DNA of 64,000 bases from Thermosynechococcaceae cyanobacterium Okahandja (GCA_041530395.1 CP136945.1:744001-808000); one strand, 5' to 3'; counted from the first letter of the stretch, positions 27,808 through 38,032 are shown. The notes: generated by a model not told the origin, from the letters alone. A program made the numbers and translations.

Positions 27808-30800
27808 TCAACCGGAGGAGAGTGTTTGCAGGAGCGGCTCAAGGTCACTGGCTGGGGCAGGGCGGGCAAAGAGGTACCCCTGACCATAGTCACAGCCGAG
27901 TTCCCGCAGCAGTTGCAGTTGATCGGGGGTTTCAATGCCTTCGGCGATCGCCCGGTACCCCAGTTGATGGGTGAGGACTAAGATCATTTGGGTAATTTGA
28001 TAGTTGCGTTGATTTTTTTCCAGTTGGCTGACAAAGGAGCGATCGACTTTGAGGTGCTGGATTGGTAAGCTATGGAGATAGCTCAGGCAAGAGTAGCCGG
28101 TGCCAAAGTCATCAATGCTAATTTCAATGTGGCGATCGCCAAGGGCAGCCAGCAGCCCCATGATTTGCTCATCTAGCTCCATGGCAATGCGCTCGGTCAG
28201 TTCTAGGACTAAGCTGCCGCAGCGCAAGGGGCAGTCTTCGCGAATACTATCTAACGTCGCGAGGAAATTTGGGTGCTTGAGGGTTTTGGCAGAGACATTG
28301 ACGCTGAGCAGTAAATGATGGCTGGCGGGGTATTGCTGCTGCCACTGAATCAGTTGTTCACAGGCGTGGCGGAGCACCCATTCATCCAAGGCCACAATGA
28401 GGCCGGTATCTTCGGCAACGGGAATAAAATCAGCAGGAGAAATGAGGCCGCGCTCCGGGTGATACCAGCGCACTAGGGCTTCAAACCCCACTAGGCGCTG
28501 CTGCTGTAAATCAAAAAAGGGTTGGTAAAACAGGCGTAGCTCTTGTTGTTCTAGGGCGCGGCGTAAATCGTGTTCCATGTGCAGCCGCTGTAGTACCTGC
28601 TCGTACATCTTGGGGTTAAAGATGGCGTAGTGTCCCTTCTGCCTACTTTTAGCCTCGTACATGGCAATGTCGGCATTGCGCAGCACCTCTAGGCTATTGG
28701 TGTACTCGTTTTGGGCAAAGACAATCCCCAGACTGCTGTTGATAAAAATCTGCCGGTCATCGATGTTAATAGGGTGCTGTAGCCGCGCCAGAATCTGCTC
28801 ACAGGCGGCAATGACGTCTTCTAGGCTGCGGAGTTCGGTAATTAAAATAACAAATTCATCGCCACCGAGGCGCGCTACTGTGTAGCTGCCATGGAGGAGG
28901 CTACGCAGTACTTGGGCAAACTCAACCAGAACGCGATCGCCAATGGCATGGCCAAGGCTATCGTTAATCACCTTAAAGCGATCTAAATCTAAAAAAACAA
29001 GGGCATAGTGGTAACGCGGATCCTGATGAGCCCGAGCAATGGCTGCTTCGAGCTTTTCAACGATGTAGAGGCGATTGGGTAAGCCGGTGAGCATGTCATG
29101 GTAGGCTTCGTGCCGCAGTTGGCTTTGTACCTTCACCCGTGCGGTCACATCCCGGGAGGTGGTTTGTAGGGTTTTCAGTTGACCCGCCTCGCTATACCGC
29201 GGTTTGATCAGGGTTTCGAGCCAGAGAATCTCACCAGTGGCTGTGCAAACGCGATGGGTAATGGGGAAGAACTTATTTTGCTGAATCATTTGTGCCAGTT
29301 CTTGCCGCACCTGCGCGCGCTCGTCCGGGTGAAAGAGCTCACTAAAGTGTTGGCCAATCAGGGCGGTACTGTTCTGCTTGAGGAGCGTTTCGTAGGAGGG
29401 ACTAATGTAGAGGCAGCAGCCAGCCGCATCGTGAACACAGACAATATCGTTAATATTCTCCGCCAAGAGCCGATAGCGCTCTTCGCTCTGTTGTAAGGCA
29501 ATTTCAGCCGTTTTACGCTCGGTAATATCAATGTGGGTGCCCACCACTTTACAGGGCTGACCTTGGCTGTCGCGAATCAGGACGGCATTACTGTGGAACC
29601 AGCGGTAGCTGCCATCGCGGTGGCGTAAGCGAAAATCAATGCTGTAGTTTGCTTCACCCCGTATAAAACGCCGAAAGGCCGTAATGGCGCGATCGCGATC
29701 CTCGGGATGGAGCCGACTGGCCCAATCGCTAGGGCTAGCTTCGAGGGCATCCGGCGGATACCCTAACTGGACTTTATAGGTGGGAGAAACGTAGGAGGTG
29801 CCGGTGCGTAGGTCTGAAAAGTAGAAGCCAATGTTTGAGGCTTGCACCGCCAAGTCTAGTTGCGCCTGTTGCTCCCGCAGTCGCTCTTCCGCGGCGTGGC
29901 GATCGCTCACATCCAGCACAAGGGTGTACCAAACCACTGAGCCATCCGCACACCGTTCCGGTTGGCCTGCCCCTTCAAACCACCGAATTTCGCCATTGGG
30001 GTACTGAACCCGCCACTGCCAAAACCATGGTTCTAAACGTTCGGCTGAAACCTGCACAGAGGCAAGCATTGCCGGACGGTCTTCAGGGTGCACCAACTGC
30101 CAGAGGACTGAACCATCGGCAGCGGCCACCTCTGGGGGAATACCCCACAGTTTTTCGCAGAAGGGGTTGAGGTAAAACACGTGATTGCGGCCATCGGGAA
30201 ACTGTTGATAGCGAAAAATTGCCCCGGGTACGCTCATCGCCGTTAAGCGAAAGCGCTCCTCACTCTCCCGCAGGGCGGCTTCGATGCGGCGGCGCTCAGC
30301 CAATTCCTGTTGAGCCTGCTGGTAGAGGTTGGCTTGGTGGATGGCCACTTCCAGTTGGGTGGCAATCGTGGTCGTTAAAGAGACTTCTGCTTCGGACCAC
30401 TCGTGGCTGCCGTTAGGGGTAAACACCCCCAAGGCTCCCCAAGTCTGCTCTTCAATTCTGAGGGGCACCATTAACCATGCCCCCGGAAACATCTCGGTGA
30501 GGGGTTGCAGCACAGGTGCCGTGATCTTGCTGGCATCGCTGATTTTGACAATTTCTCCAGCCTTAAGCTGAGCCGCAACGGGGTTATTGGCATCAGGGGC
30601 TTCGTAGCCAATGCACTGGGGTGAGTTGGGGTCTTGCCGATACTCGGAGCGCCGCACCCACACCTGCCGCTCGGGTAGGTACTGCACCACAACGCAATCT
30701 AACTTTAGCCACAGTCGCCCCACCTCTGCGACCACGGTGGCAAAAATTGTCTCAAGATCTAAGGAGTTGCGAATGGCCTGAATCACCCGGTTGAGGGCCT

Positions 30801-31692
30801 GCTCCCGCAGCAGTTGCTCTTTGAGGTGGGTAATGTCGCGGCCAACGGATTGAATCTCTAGCAGTTGACCGTTGGCATCAAAAATGCCCAAGTTAATCCA
30901 CTGGGTCCACTTGACGGGGGCATTGGGGCTAACCATACGATTTTCGCCCGCAAAGGTAGGGGCAGCGGGTGTTAGTTGCCGTACTTTGGCCAGCAGTGGC
31001 GGTAAATCTTCAGGAAGGACAAAGGTGGCCCACGGTTCACCAATCATCTCACTTAGGGAGCGCTCAAAGGCGTTGCAGAAGGCATCGTTGGCAAAGGTAA
31101 TGACGGTGTCGGGGCGCGATCGCACAATAAAATCGGTTTGGCGCTGCACCATGCTGTAGTAGCGGTCTGCCTGCTGCCGCAGGTTGTTTTCCAGAATTTG
31201 GTGCTCGATCTGTTGGCGGCGGCGATCGCTAATATCTTGGAACGTGATCAGGCCAAACGGCACCTCCCCCGCGCGGTTAAGGATCGGTCTGGCGGCTAAC
31301 TCAACAATCAGGTGGCGATCGCCGTACTGTAGTTCTAGCGTGACATCAGTGGTAGAGGATTCCGCCTGCGTCTTGAGTAAATTGTCCTTGGGGTAAGGGT
31401 GCAGGGTGCCTAGGCTATCTTCTTCAAAAAACTGCATCTGTTGCCAAATTGTCGCCGCTGGGGTGGCCTCTGTGACCCCCAATAGAGCCCGTCCGTAGGG
31501 GTTCATGTAAAGAATCTGGCCGACGGCATCGTACAGGCAAATGCCAATCGGCAACAGGGCCAAAATACTGGTCAAGGAGCGATTAAGCTCTTGGTCTGCC
31601 AGATTTTTGAGGAACTCTAGCAAGGCATCCCCACAAGGCAGAGCCACGTCGTTGGCATCGGAAGGGCGAGGCGGTGGTGGTGGGCTAACCAT
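27808..31692 (-). CDS. Multi-PAS/GAF diguanylate cyclase and phosphodiesterase (GGDEF-EAL)
   Basis: This 1294-residue protein makes or breaks cyclic di-GMP. Domains in rough order: PAS (40-150), PAS (175-290), GAF (300-455), three more PAS domains (470-590, 605-725, 735-850), GGDEF (860-1020) and EAL (1035-1290). The cyclase motif is intact (RLGGDEFVIL) and so is the phosphodiesterase motif (GFEALVRW) with the downstream KVDRSFV. No membrane helix is visible, so it is a cytosolic sensor. I start at MVSPPPP (31692); an upstream ATG adds 24 residues. The GAF domain lacks an obvious bilin-binding Cys motif. Confidence 0.92.
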   Translation of the reverse strand: MVSPPPPPRPSDANDVALPCGDALLEFLKNLADQELNRSLTSILALLPIGICLYDAVGQILYMNPYGRALLGVTEATPAATIWQQMQFFEEDSLGTLHPYPKDNLLKTQAESSTTDVTLELQYGDRHLIVELAARPILNRAGEVPFGLITFQDISDRRRQQIEHQILENNLRQQADRYYSMVQRQTDFIVRSRPDTVITFANDAFCNAFERSLSEMIGEPWATFVLPEDLPPLLAKVRQLTPAAPTFAGENRMVSPNAPVKWTQWINLGIFDANGQLLEIQSVGRDITHLKEQLLREQALNRVIQAIRNSLDLETIFATVVAEVGRLWLKLDCVVVQYLPERQVWVRRSEYRQDPNSPQCIGYEAPDANNPVAAQLKAGEIVKISDASKITAPVLQPLTEMFPGAWLMVPLRIEEQTWGALGVFTPNGSHEWSEAEVSLTTTIATQLEVAIHQANLYQQAQQELAERRRIEAALRESEERFRLTAMSVPGAIFRYQQFPDGRNHVFYLNPFCEKLWGIPPEVAAADGSVLWQLVHPEDRPAMLASVQVSAERLEPWFWQWRVQYPNGEIRWFEGAGQPERCADGSVVWYTLVLDVSDRHAAEERLREQQAQLDLAVQASNIGFYFSDLRTGTSYVSPTYKVQLGYPPDALEASPSDWASRLHPEDRDRAITAFRRFIRGEANYSIDFRLRHRDGSYRWFHSNAVLIRDSQGQPCKVVGTHIDITERKTAEIALQQSEERYRLLAENINDIVCVHDAAGCCLYISPSYETLLKQNSTALIGQHFSELFHPDERAQVRQELAQMIQQNKFFPITHRVCTATGEILWLETLIKPRYSEAGQLKTLQTTSRDVTARVKVQSQLRHEAYHDMLTGLPNRLYIVEKLEAAIARAHQDPRYHYALVFLDLDRFKVINDSLGHAIGDRVLVEFAQVLRSLLHGSYTVARLGGDEFVILITELRSLEDVIAACEQILARLQHPINIDDRQIFINSSLGIVFAQNEYTNSLEVLRNADIAMYEAKSRQKGHYAIFNPKMYEQVLQRLHMEHDLRRALEQQELRLFYQPFFDLQQQRLVGFEALVRWYHPERGLISPADFIPVAEDTGLIVALDEWVLRHACEQLIQWQQQYPASHHLLLSVNVSAKTLKHPNFLATLDSIREDCPLRCGSLVLELTERIAMELDEQIMGLLAALGDRHIEISIDDFGTGYSCLSYLHSLPIQHLKVDRSFVSQLEKNQRNYQITQMILVLTHQLGYRAIAEGIETPDQLQLLRELGCDYGQGYLFARPAPASDLEPLLQTLSSG

Positions 31693-31980
31693 GGCTAAAG
31701 ATAAAATTGACTTCCTCCGTACTTGCGAATTGAGTACAGAGTTTCTGGCATCTTTTTGCCACAACTTGCTGGATACTGGCCAAGTGCGTCAACGGGCAAG
31801 TTGAATGCTCAGGGAAAATGGCTAAAATCCCCCTCAGTGTAACCCATTTTTGGGGATGCCTTGAACTGGTTTGAGGGGAATTGTATGATTGCTGGCAGGG
31901 TCATCTAGGTCAAACTTGCCAACGTGGAACTATTTTTGCCACACCCCAAGTGACTTCGACTGGCTGTTGTGATAAGCCGT

Positions 31981-32054
31981 GGGGCTGTAGCTCAGCAGGA
32001 TAGAGCGAGCGCCTCCTAAGCGCTAGGTCGTGCGTTCAAATCGCACCAGTCCCG
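31981..32054 (+). tRNA. tRNA-Arg (anticodon CCT)
   Basis: The acceptor stem GGGGCTG pairs with CAGTCCC (one G-U), and a TPsiC arm with GTTCAAATC is present. The anticodon stem AGCGC/GCGCT encloses the loop CTCCTAA, so the anticodon is CCT, reading AGG. The discriminator is G and CCA is not encoded. Confidence 0.95.
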
Positions 32055-32109
32055 TTTAATGTTTAGATTTGTTTTGATGTCTTGCTGCTGAGGGGTGTTG
32101 TTCCCAAGG

Positions 32110-32901
32110 ATGGATCTGTTACTTTCAAAACTGCTGCCGCCGCTGTTTTACCCATTATCGTTGGTGTGCTGGGCACTCATTTTTGCCCTGCTGCGGTTCT
32201 GGCGGGCACCACAGCAAGCGGCGATCGCTCTCGGGATAGCGTTGGGCTTGATTTTACTCAGCGGCAATGACTCGGTGGCAGCAACCCTGATTGGCTCGCT
32301 TGAGCGTCAATACCTGCCGCCGGACCCCATGCCCCAAGCGGCGGCCATTGTGGTGCTCGGGGGGGCGGTTGTGCCCCAAACGGCACCGCGTCCATGGGTG
32401 GAAGTAACCGAAGGGGGCGATCGCATTCTCTACGGGGCGCGACTGCAACAACAGGGCTACGCCCCCTACCTCATTTTGAGCGGTGGCCGCATTGGCTGGC
32501 TAGGGGAAGTCTCGCAACGGGGAGAAGCGGTGGATATGGCGGAAATTGCCCAAACCTGTGGCGTGCCAGCCAGTCAAATTTTTTTAGATTCTAGCTCCCT
32601 CAATACCCACGAGAACGCGGTGAATGTTAAAGCGTTGCTAGAGAAGCACCATATCACAGGGTCACTGCTGTTGGTAACATCTGCGTACCATATGCCCCGC
32701 TCCGTGGCCATCTTTCGTCGCCTTGGCCTCGAGGTCATTCCAGCGCCTACGGATTACCGTTCCCCCTCCATTACCCGCTCATGGACATGGCAAAACTTGC
32801 TGTTGAGCCTGATTCCCACCCCCTACAACATGGACATCACCACCATGGCCCTACGGGAATATCAAGGGCTGCTCATCTACCGTTTGCGGGGTTGGCTCTA
32901 G
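32110..32901 (+). CDS. YdcF-like DUF218 membrane protein
   Basis: Two hydrophobic helices occupy the first 55 residues, then comes a DUF218 domain starting AAAIVVLGGAVVP near residue 78, with LILSGG and TSAYHMPRSVAIFRRLG near residue 197. DUF218 proteins such as ElyC/SanA act in envelope metabolism, though the reaction is unclear. I use ATG 32110, preceded by AAGG. The stop shares CTAG with the convergent hydrolase-like gene. Confidence 0.88.
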   Translation: MDLLLSKLLPPLFYPLSLVCWALIFALLRFWRAPQQAAIALGIALGLILLSGNDSVAATLIGSLERQYLPPDPMPQAAAIVVLGGAVVPQTAPRPWVEVTEGGDRILYGARLQQQGYAPYLILSGGRIGWLGEVSQRGEAVDMAEIAQTCGVPASQIFLDSSSLNTHENAVNVKALLEKHHITGSLLLVTSAYHMPRSVAIFRRLGLEVIPAPTDYRSPSITRSWTWQNLLLSLIPTPYNMDITTMALREYQGLLIYRLRGWL

Positions 32902-33791
32902 AGGTGCTGAGCATTCAAGAACTGTTGGGCTGCCTCCACAAAAGCAGTAGCAGACTCGTAGGGCAGCACATTCCGCCCCGGGATCACCACACCTGTGGCC
33001 TTGGGAAAGGTTTGGGTGTAGAACTTGAGGCGTTCTGACGGCGGCTCTGCCCCGCCATCGCGGCTGATACTCGAGGCCTCGTCCCCCATTACCACCAAGA
33101 CGGGTTGGTTCACTTGCTGCATGATCGGACGATAGTCCTTGCGCCAAAAGCCAGAAAGAAAGGAATAGACCGCATGGCGGCTTTCTAGGTTGGCACAGCC
33201 AGCGGCTAGCATCTGCAGCCATTCCGCATCCACGGCGGTGGAGGTGGCAAAAAGCTGATCGACAGAAAACTGACGCAGAAAGCTCTCTTGCCGGGCGTAG
33301 AGATAAAACCCCCAACCAAGGGGAGAGTCAAACAGATTCCAGCGCACCTGCTGCCAGTAGGGATCTGTGGTTTCCGAGATCAGGGAGGCCGTGGGTGGTC
33401 CGCTGAAGATCAGCCCCCCTATATGCTCAGGGTCGTAACTGGCTAACTCCATGGCCACGGGAAACAATGCTCCTTGCACCACAAGAATGATCGGCTGCCC
33501 AATGACGGTGGTAATAAAGTGGTGTAACTGTGCGGCCCAATCCTCGGGATAGTAGGCCACATGGGGCATGGCGCTCTCGCCACAGCCGAGTAAATCCGGT
33601 ACATAGCAGGGGCGATCGCCCCCCATTTTTTGCCAAGCCGTCAGACACCGATCCCAAAAGCGTCCCGATAGCCCTACCCCCACCGGATGAATGAATAGTA
33701 GTGGCGTTTGGGAGGCAGTAGCCGTCGTAACCCGATAGGCACAGGAGAATCCTTGCCAGTCATAGGTCTGGGTTGGTAGTGACTCCATCAT
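32898..33791 (-). CDS. Alpha/beta hydrolase-fold protein lacking the catalytic serine and histidine
   Basis: The fold is clear: FIHPVGVGLSGRFW as the oxyanion-loop region, VPDLLGCGES, and a C-terminal VLVVMGDEAS strand. At the nucleophile elbow, where GxSxG is expected, the sequence is LVVQGALFPV with Gly in the Ser position. At the C-terminal PGxGHxPHxE position it reads PGRNVLPYES, so the His is also missing. It may be a non-catalytic binding protein. Length 297. Confidence 0.8.
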   Translation of the reverse strand: MMESLPTQTYDWQGFSCAYRVTTATASQTPLLFIHPVGVGLSGRFWDRCLTAWQKMGGDRPCYVPDLLGCGESAMPHVAYYPEDWAAQLHHFITTVIGQPIILVVQGALFPVAMELASYDPEHIGGLIFSGPPTASLISETTDPYWQQVRWNLFDSPLGWGFYLYARQESFLRQFSVDQLFATSTAVDAEWLQMLAAGCANLESRHAVYSFLSGFWRKDYRPIMQQVNQPVLVVMGDEASSISRDGGAEPPSERLKFYTQTFPKATGVVIPGRNVLPYESATAFVEAAQQFLNAQHL

Positions 33792-33899
33792 CGACCTCTT
33801 GCAGGAGAGCTTAAGGAACGTAACAGCCCCAAACTGTTTGGCTGTTTACACCGTTACTCAACCTTACAACATGATTGATTCCTGATTTTTGGTTCTAAC

Positions 33900-33929
33900 C
33901 TTAACCAAATTTTTTCCTGTACTTAACCT
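33900..33929 (+). promoter_or_regulatory. Pho box (PhoB/SphR site) before pstS
   Basis: Three 8-base units occur at an exact 11-base step: CTTAACCA (33900), TTTTTCCT (33911) and CTTAACCT (33922). This matches the cyanobacterial Pho box consensus PyTTAAPyPy(T/A) with 3-base gaps; the middle unit is the weakest. It lies about 150 bases before the pstS ATG, as expected for induction by phosphate shortage. Confidence 0.8.
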
Positions 33930-34077
33930 GATCTCTAAGGCAATGTGACTATTCTGACGAAAGGGTGGTCTAAAAGGTTCGTTCATCCCAACCACTCGGT
34001 TGGTTCCACCCCCTAAGGATGCCGTAGTGCATATCTGCACGTACCATTCGTTGTTTACTCCGCTAGGGAACATTACC

Positions 34078-35085
34078 ATGTTCACATCCGCAAAAAGCTA
34101 TGCCCGTCTAGGGGTTCTAGCAGCCGTGGCGGCTCTCTCTACCTCCCTGATGCCGCAGGCTCTATCCCAAGGAACCCCCACGATTCGTATTGATGGTTCA
34201 AGTACTGTTTTTCCAATCACAGAAGCGATGGCTGAAGCCTTCCAGAAAGCGCAGGGAGGTAAGGTGCGCGTGACGGTTGGTGTCTCTGGAACGGGTGGTG
34301 GTTTCAAGAAGTTCTGTCGTGGTGAAACCGATATTTCCAATGCATCGCGCCCCATCTTGGCGAAGGAAATTGCCGATTGCCGCGCCGCAGGTATTAACTT
34401 TATCGAGTTGCCGGTTGCCTACGATGCGCTTACGGTTGTTGTCAACCCCCAAAATACTTGGGCAACCAACCTGACAGTTGCGGAACTGAAAAAAATCTGG
34501 GAACCCAACTCCACCATCAACAACTGGAGTCAGGTGCGGCAGGGGTTCCCCAACATTCCCCTGAAGCTGTTTGGCCCCGGGGCTGACTCTGGTACGTTTG
34601 ACTACTTCACAGAGGCCATTAACGGCAAATCTAAGGTGAGTCGTAAGGATTTCACCGCCAGTGAAGATGATAACGTCCTAGTCCAAGGGGTTACGCGCGA
34701 TCGCGGTGCACTGGGCTACTTTGGCTTCGCCTACTACGCTGAAAACCGCAATCGCCTTAAGGCGGTAGCCATCAATGCCGGTAAAGGGCCGGTGATGCCC
34801 TCAGAGCAAGCGGTGCTTAACGGTACCTACCAACCGCTCTCGCGGCCGATTTTTATCTACGTTAACGCACGATCTGCTCAGCGCCCTGAAGTCAGACAAT
34901 TTGTCACCTACTACCTGAACAATGCACCCGCCGTGGTGAAAAAAGTCAGGTATGTTCCTTTACCCGCCAATGCCTACAAAACCATTCTGGCCAACTTCAA
35001 CAAAAATCGGGTTGGCACGGTCTTTGGCGGTCAAGAACAGGTGGGGCTGACAATTAACGAACTGCTGAAAATGACCCCTAAATAA
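34078..35085 (+). CDS. pstS: Phosphate ABC transporter, periplasmic phosphate-binding protein
   Basis: PstS captures phosphate in the periplasm and passes it to PstC-PstA. The signal peptide runs to SQGTP near residue 32. The mature start TIRIDGSSTVFPITEAMAEA and the GVSGTGGGFKKFCRGETDIS segment near residue 70 form the phosphate-binding loops, and GADSGTFDYF near residue 168 supplies another. I start at ATG 34078; an upstream in-frame ATG would bury the signal. First gene of pstS-pstC-pstA-pstB. Confidence 0.95.
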   Translation: MFTSAKSYARLGVLAAVAALSTSLMPQALSQGTPTIRIDGSSTVFPITEAMAEAFQKAQGGKVRVTVGVSGTGGGFKKFCRGETDISNASRPILAKEIADCRAAGINFIELPVAYDALTVVVNPQNTWATNLTVAELKKIWEPNSTINNWSQVRQGFPNIPLKLFGPGADSGTFDYFTEAINGKSKVSRKDFTASEDDNVLVQGVTRDRGALGYFGFAYYAENRNRLKAVAINAGKGPVMPSEQAVLNGTYQPLSRPIFIYVNARSAQRPEVRQFVTYYLNNAPAVVKKVRYVPLPANAYKTILANFNKNRVGTVFGGQEQVGLTINELLKMTPK

Positions 35086-35104
35086 CTTTTGGGTCTTTAA
35101 GTCT

Positions 35105-35138
35105 AAGGGTGCAGGTGCGGGCACAAACCTACACCCTT
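35105..35138 (+). terminator. Stem-loop between pstS and pstC
   Basis: A 12-base stem with one C-A mismatch (35105-35116 with 35127-35138) encloses a 10-base loop and is followed by only a short T run. This looks like a partial terminator or an mRNA-end stabiliser that would favour pstS over the downstream membrane genes. Confidence 0.65.
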
Positions 35139-35165
35139 TTCCGGTTTTGAGTGAGACGTTGACGA

Positions 35166-36179
35166 ATGGTAGAGCAACCCCTTCCCTCTTCAAGCAGGCT
35201 TCCGCTTGTCCTGCCCTCCCGTACAGTTCGCATCTGGCAAGAGCGAATTATTGCCAGCATCCTCTTTCTGGCGGCCATTTCATCGGTCATTACCACACTG
35301 GTGATTGTTTATATTCTGTTTGCCGAAACGGTGATCTTTTTTGAAAAGGTCATGGAGGAGCACCAAGAGTCACTATTTGAAGCCTTGGTGGAATTTTTTA
35401 CCGGTACAGAGTGGTCACCCCTGATTCAGCCGACGAGCATTGGTATTTTGCCCCTGCTCTCGGGTACGTTTACCACGTGTTTGGTGGCCAGTGTTCTTGC
35501 TATCCCCCTGGGTACAATTGCTGCCATCTACTTAAGTGAATTTGCGCCAGCGCGGGTACGGGAAATTCTGAAGCCGGTCTTGGAGTTGTTGGCGGGGGTG
35601 CCAACGGTAGTCTATGGTTACTTTGCCTTGCTGTTTGTCACCCCGGTACTGCAAGCCATCATCTTGGGGGTGCAACAGTTTTTTGTGCCGGGCAAGGAGC
35701 CATGGGAGTATTTTGAACTGCCGGGGTTTAATATGCTTGGTGCCGGTATTGTGGTGGGTCTAATGATTATCCCCTACATTACCAGTCTGGCGGAGGATGC
35801 CTTGCAGGCGGTGCCAGATGGGTTGCGGGAGGGATCCTATGCCATGGGGGCAACGCGATTGCAGACGGCACTGAAAGTATTACTGCCTGCTGCCACCTCT
35901 GGGATCGTTGCCGCCTATATTTTAGGGCTTGCTCGGGCTATTGGTGAAACAATGATTGTGGCGATCGCGGCTGGGTTACAGCCTAAGTTTACCTTTAACC
36001 CCCTTGAGGGAGCCGCCACCACAACGGCATTTATTGTCTCCTCTAGCTTGGGTGACTTACCCCATGGTTCTTTAGAGTACCAGTCGATTTTTGCCGCCGG
36101 TATTATGCTCTTTTTTGCGACGCTGATATTGAATATTGCCGGTTATTTCCTGAGTCGCCGTTTCCGTGAGGTGTACTAG
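35166..36179 (+). CDS. pstC: Phosphate ABC transporter permease PstC
   Basis: PstC is one of the two membrane subunits of the phosphate importer. The 337-residue protein has six hydrophobic helices and the ABC permease coupling loop EDALQAVPDGLREGSYAMGATRLQ near residue 210-233. Helix one begins IIASILFLAAISSVITTLVI. Its TAG overlaps the GTG start of pstA by one base. Confidence 0.94.
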   Translation: MVEQPLPSSSRLPLVLPSRTVRIWQERIIASILFLAAISSVITTLVIVYILFAETVIFFEKVMEEHQESLFEALVEFFTGTEWSPLIQPTSIGILPLLSGTFTTCLVASVLAIPLGTIAAIYLSEFAPARVREILKPVLELLAGVPTVVYGYFALLFVTPVLQAIILGVQQFFVPGKEPWEYFELPGFNMLGAGIVVGLMIIPYITSLAEDALQAVPDGLREGSYAMGATRLQTALKVLLPAATSGIVAAYILGLARAIGETMIVAIAAGLQPKFTFNPLEGAATTTAFIVSSSLGDLPHGSLEYQSIFAAGIMLFFATLILNIAGYFLSRRFREVY

Positions 36180-37111
36180 TGAAACCCTTAAATTTACGGA
36201 ACCCCGTAGTAATTGCTCAAAATATTCAACAGCGTAAACTATGGGAGCAGATTTTTATTATCTTGGGGCTGTTTTCGCTATCTGTTTCTTTGGTCACGCT
36301 GTTTTTGCTTGTGTCGGATTTGTTCCTGCGCGGGTTACCGATACTCAACTGGCAATTTTTGACCTCGCCGCCCAGTAGTGATCCGGAGGAGTCCGGTATT
36401 CTCACCGCATGGGTGGGGAGCCTCTTGGTTATTTTAGTAACAGCGCTGGTGGCAGTGCCCTTGGGAGTTGCCTCAGGGGTTTATCTAGAGGAGTATGCCC
36501 CCAAAAACTGGCTGCTTGATTTTATTGAGGTGAACATTACAAATTTGGCCGGTGTGCCTTCAATTATTTATGGGTTGCTGGCATTGGGCTTTTTTGTCTA
36601 TATCCTCAACTGGGGAGAAAGTATTCTCACTGCTGGCTTCACCCTCGCTCTGCTGATTTTACCGATTATCATTGTGGCCACCCGGGAATCTATTCGGGCG
36701 ATTCCGCAAGGGATTCGGGAGGCGGCTTATGCGGTGGGGGCTAGTCGCTGGCAAACGATTGCGGATCATGTGCTGCCCTATTCGATGGGGGGAATTTTAA
36801 CGGGAGTCATTGTGGGGGTCTCCCGTGCCATTGGCGAAACAGCCCCCCTGATTACAATTGGCGCCTTGACGTTCATTACATTTTTACCGGAGGCACCGAT
36901 TACCGGTCAGTTTCCTTTTATTTCCTTTAAGTGGATTTGGTCTCCCTTCACGGTGCTACCGATTCAGATGTTTAACTGGGTGTCACGCCCACAGGAAGCG
37001 TTTCAAGTGAATGCCGCTGCGGCAGGGATTGTGCTGCTGGTGCTGACCCTAGGGGTAAATAGTTTGGCCATCTACCTGCGCTATCGTTTTAGGAAAGGAA
37101 TCAAATGGTAA
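36179..37111 (+). CDS. pstA: Phosphate ABC transporter permease PstA
   Basis: PstA is the second membrane subunit. The coupling-helix segment [20 protein letters not shown] lies near residue 168, and [14 protein letters not shown] near residue 216 is typical of the Pst permeases. The start is a GTG that overlaps the pstC stop. The last codons overlap pstB by seven bases. Confidence 0.94.
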   Translation: MKPLNLRNPVVIAQNIQQRKLWEQIFIILGLFSLSVSLVTLFLLVSDLFLRGLPILNWQFLTSPPSSDPEESGILTAWVGSLLVILVTALVAVPLGVASGVYLEEYAPKNWLLDFIEVNITNLAGVPSIIYGLLALGFFVYILNWGESILTAGFTLALLILPIIIVATRESIRAIPQGIREAAYAVGASRWQTIADHVLPYSMGGILTGVIVGVSRAIGETAPLITIGALTFITFLPEAPITGQFPFISFKWIWSPFTVLPIQMFNWVSRPQEAFQVNAAAAGIVLLVLTLGVNSLAIYLRYRFRKGIKW

Positions 37112-37920
37112 ATCCAATTAATCGTTCAACAGATACCTCGAGTACCCCTCAAGCTTCGCTCAAGAAGATGGCGGAGGTGCATGACCTTAACTTTTACTAC
37201 GGCAATAGCCTTGCCCTTAAAAATATTAATCTGCCGGTTTACGAGAAGCGGGTAACGGCCTTAATTGGTCCTTCGGGATGTGGCAAGACAACGCTGCTGC
37301 GCTGCTTTAACCGGATGCATGATCTCTACCGTGGGAATCGCTACGAGGGCAAAATTGTTTTGTCTGGGGTGGATGGCCCCCGCAATCTGTTGGAGCTTGA
37401 TCCCATTGAGGTGCGGATGCAAATTGGCATGGTGTTCCAGAAGCCCAATCCGTTCCCGAAGTCAATCTATGAAAATATTGCCTACGGTTTGCGGGTACGG
37501 GGCATTAAGAACCGAGCGGTGCTCGATGAGGTGGTGGAGCGATCGCTCCGGAATGCGGCCCTGTGGGATGAGGTCAAGGATCGCCTCAATGAACCGGGAA
37601 CGGCGCTCTCAGGGGGTCAACAGCAGCGGCTGTGTATTGCGCGGGCCTTAGCAACTGATCCGGCCATTATTCTCTTTGATGAGCCAACCTCCGCATTAGA
37701 CCCGATCGCCACCGTCAGTATTGAGGATCTGATTGTTGAGCTAAAAGATCAGGTCACTATTTTGATTGTGACCCACAATATGCAGCAGGCCATTCGGGTT
37801 TCTCAGTTTACGGCCTTTATGTATCTTGGCGAAATTGTTGAGTACAACGAAACCATGAAAATTTTTACCCAACCGGTGCAGCAGCGCACAGCGGACTACG
37901 TAACGGGTCGCTTCGGTTAG
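37105..37920 (+). CDS. pstB: Phosphate ABC transporter ATP-binding protein
   Basis: PstB powers phosphate import. Walker A is GPSGCGKTT near residue 53, the ABC signature is LSGGQQQR near residue 170, and Walker B is [12 protein letters not shown] near residue 190, followed by the switch His in VTHNMQQA. The 271-residue length is normal. phoU is not found after it, unlike in enteric pst operons. Confidence 0.96.
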   Translation: MVNPINRSTDTSSTPQASLKKMAEVHDLNFYYGNSLALKNINLPVYEKRVTALIGPSGCGKTTLLRCFNRMHDLYRGNRYEGKIVLSGVDGPRNLLELDPIEVRMQIGMVFQKPNPFPKSIYENIAYGLRVRGIKNRAVLDEVVERSLRNAALWDEVKDRLNEPGTALSGGQQQRLCIARALATDPAIILFDEPTSALDPIATVSIEDLIVELKDQVTILIVTHNMQQAIRVSQFTAFMYLGEIVEYNETMKIFTQPVQQRTADYVTGRFG

Positions 37921-38032
37921 GGAATGCCTGAGGCCACCTCGGGATCTGGCCTAAAAGGTAACCTAAATCACAGATTCACCGCTAGGCTACGGTTAATTAT
38001 CTCGAGTAGTTTATTTTCAGGGAGAATTAGCC

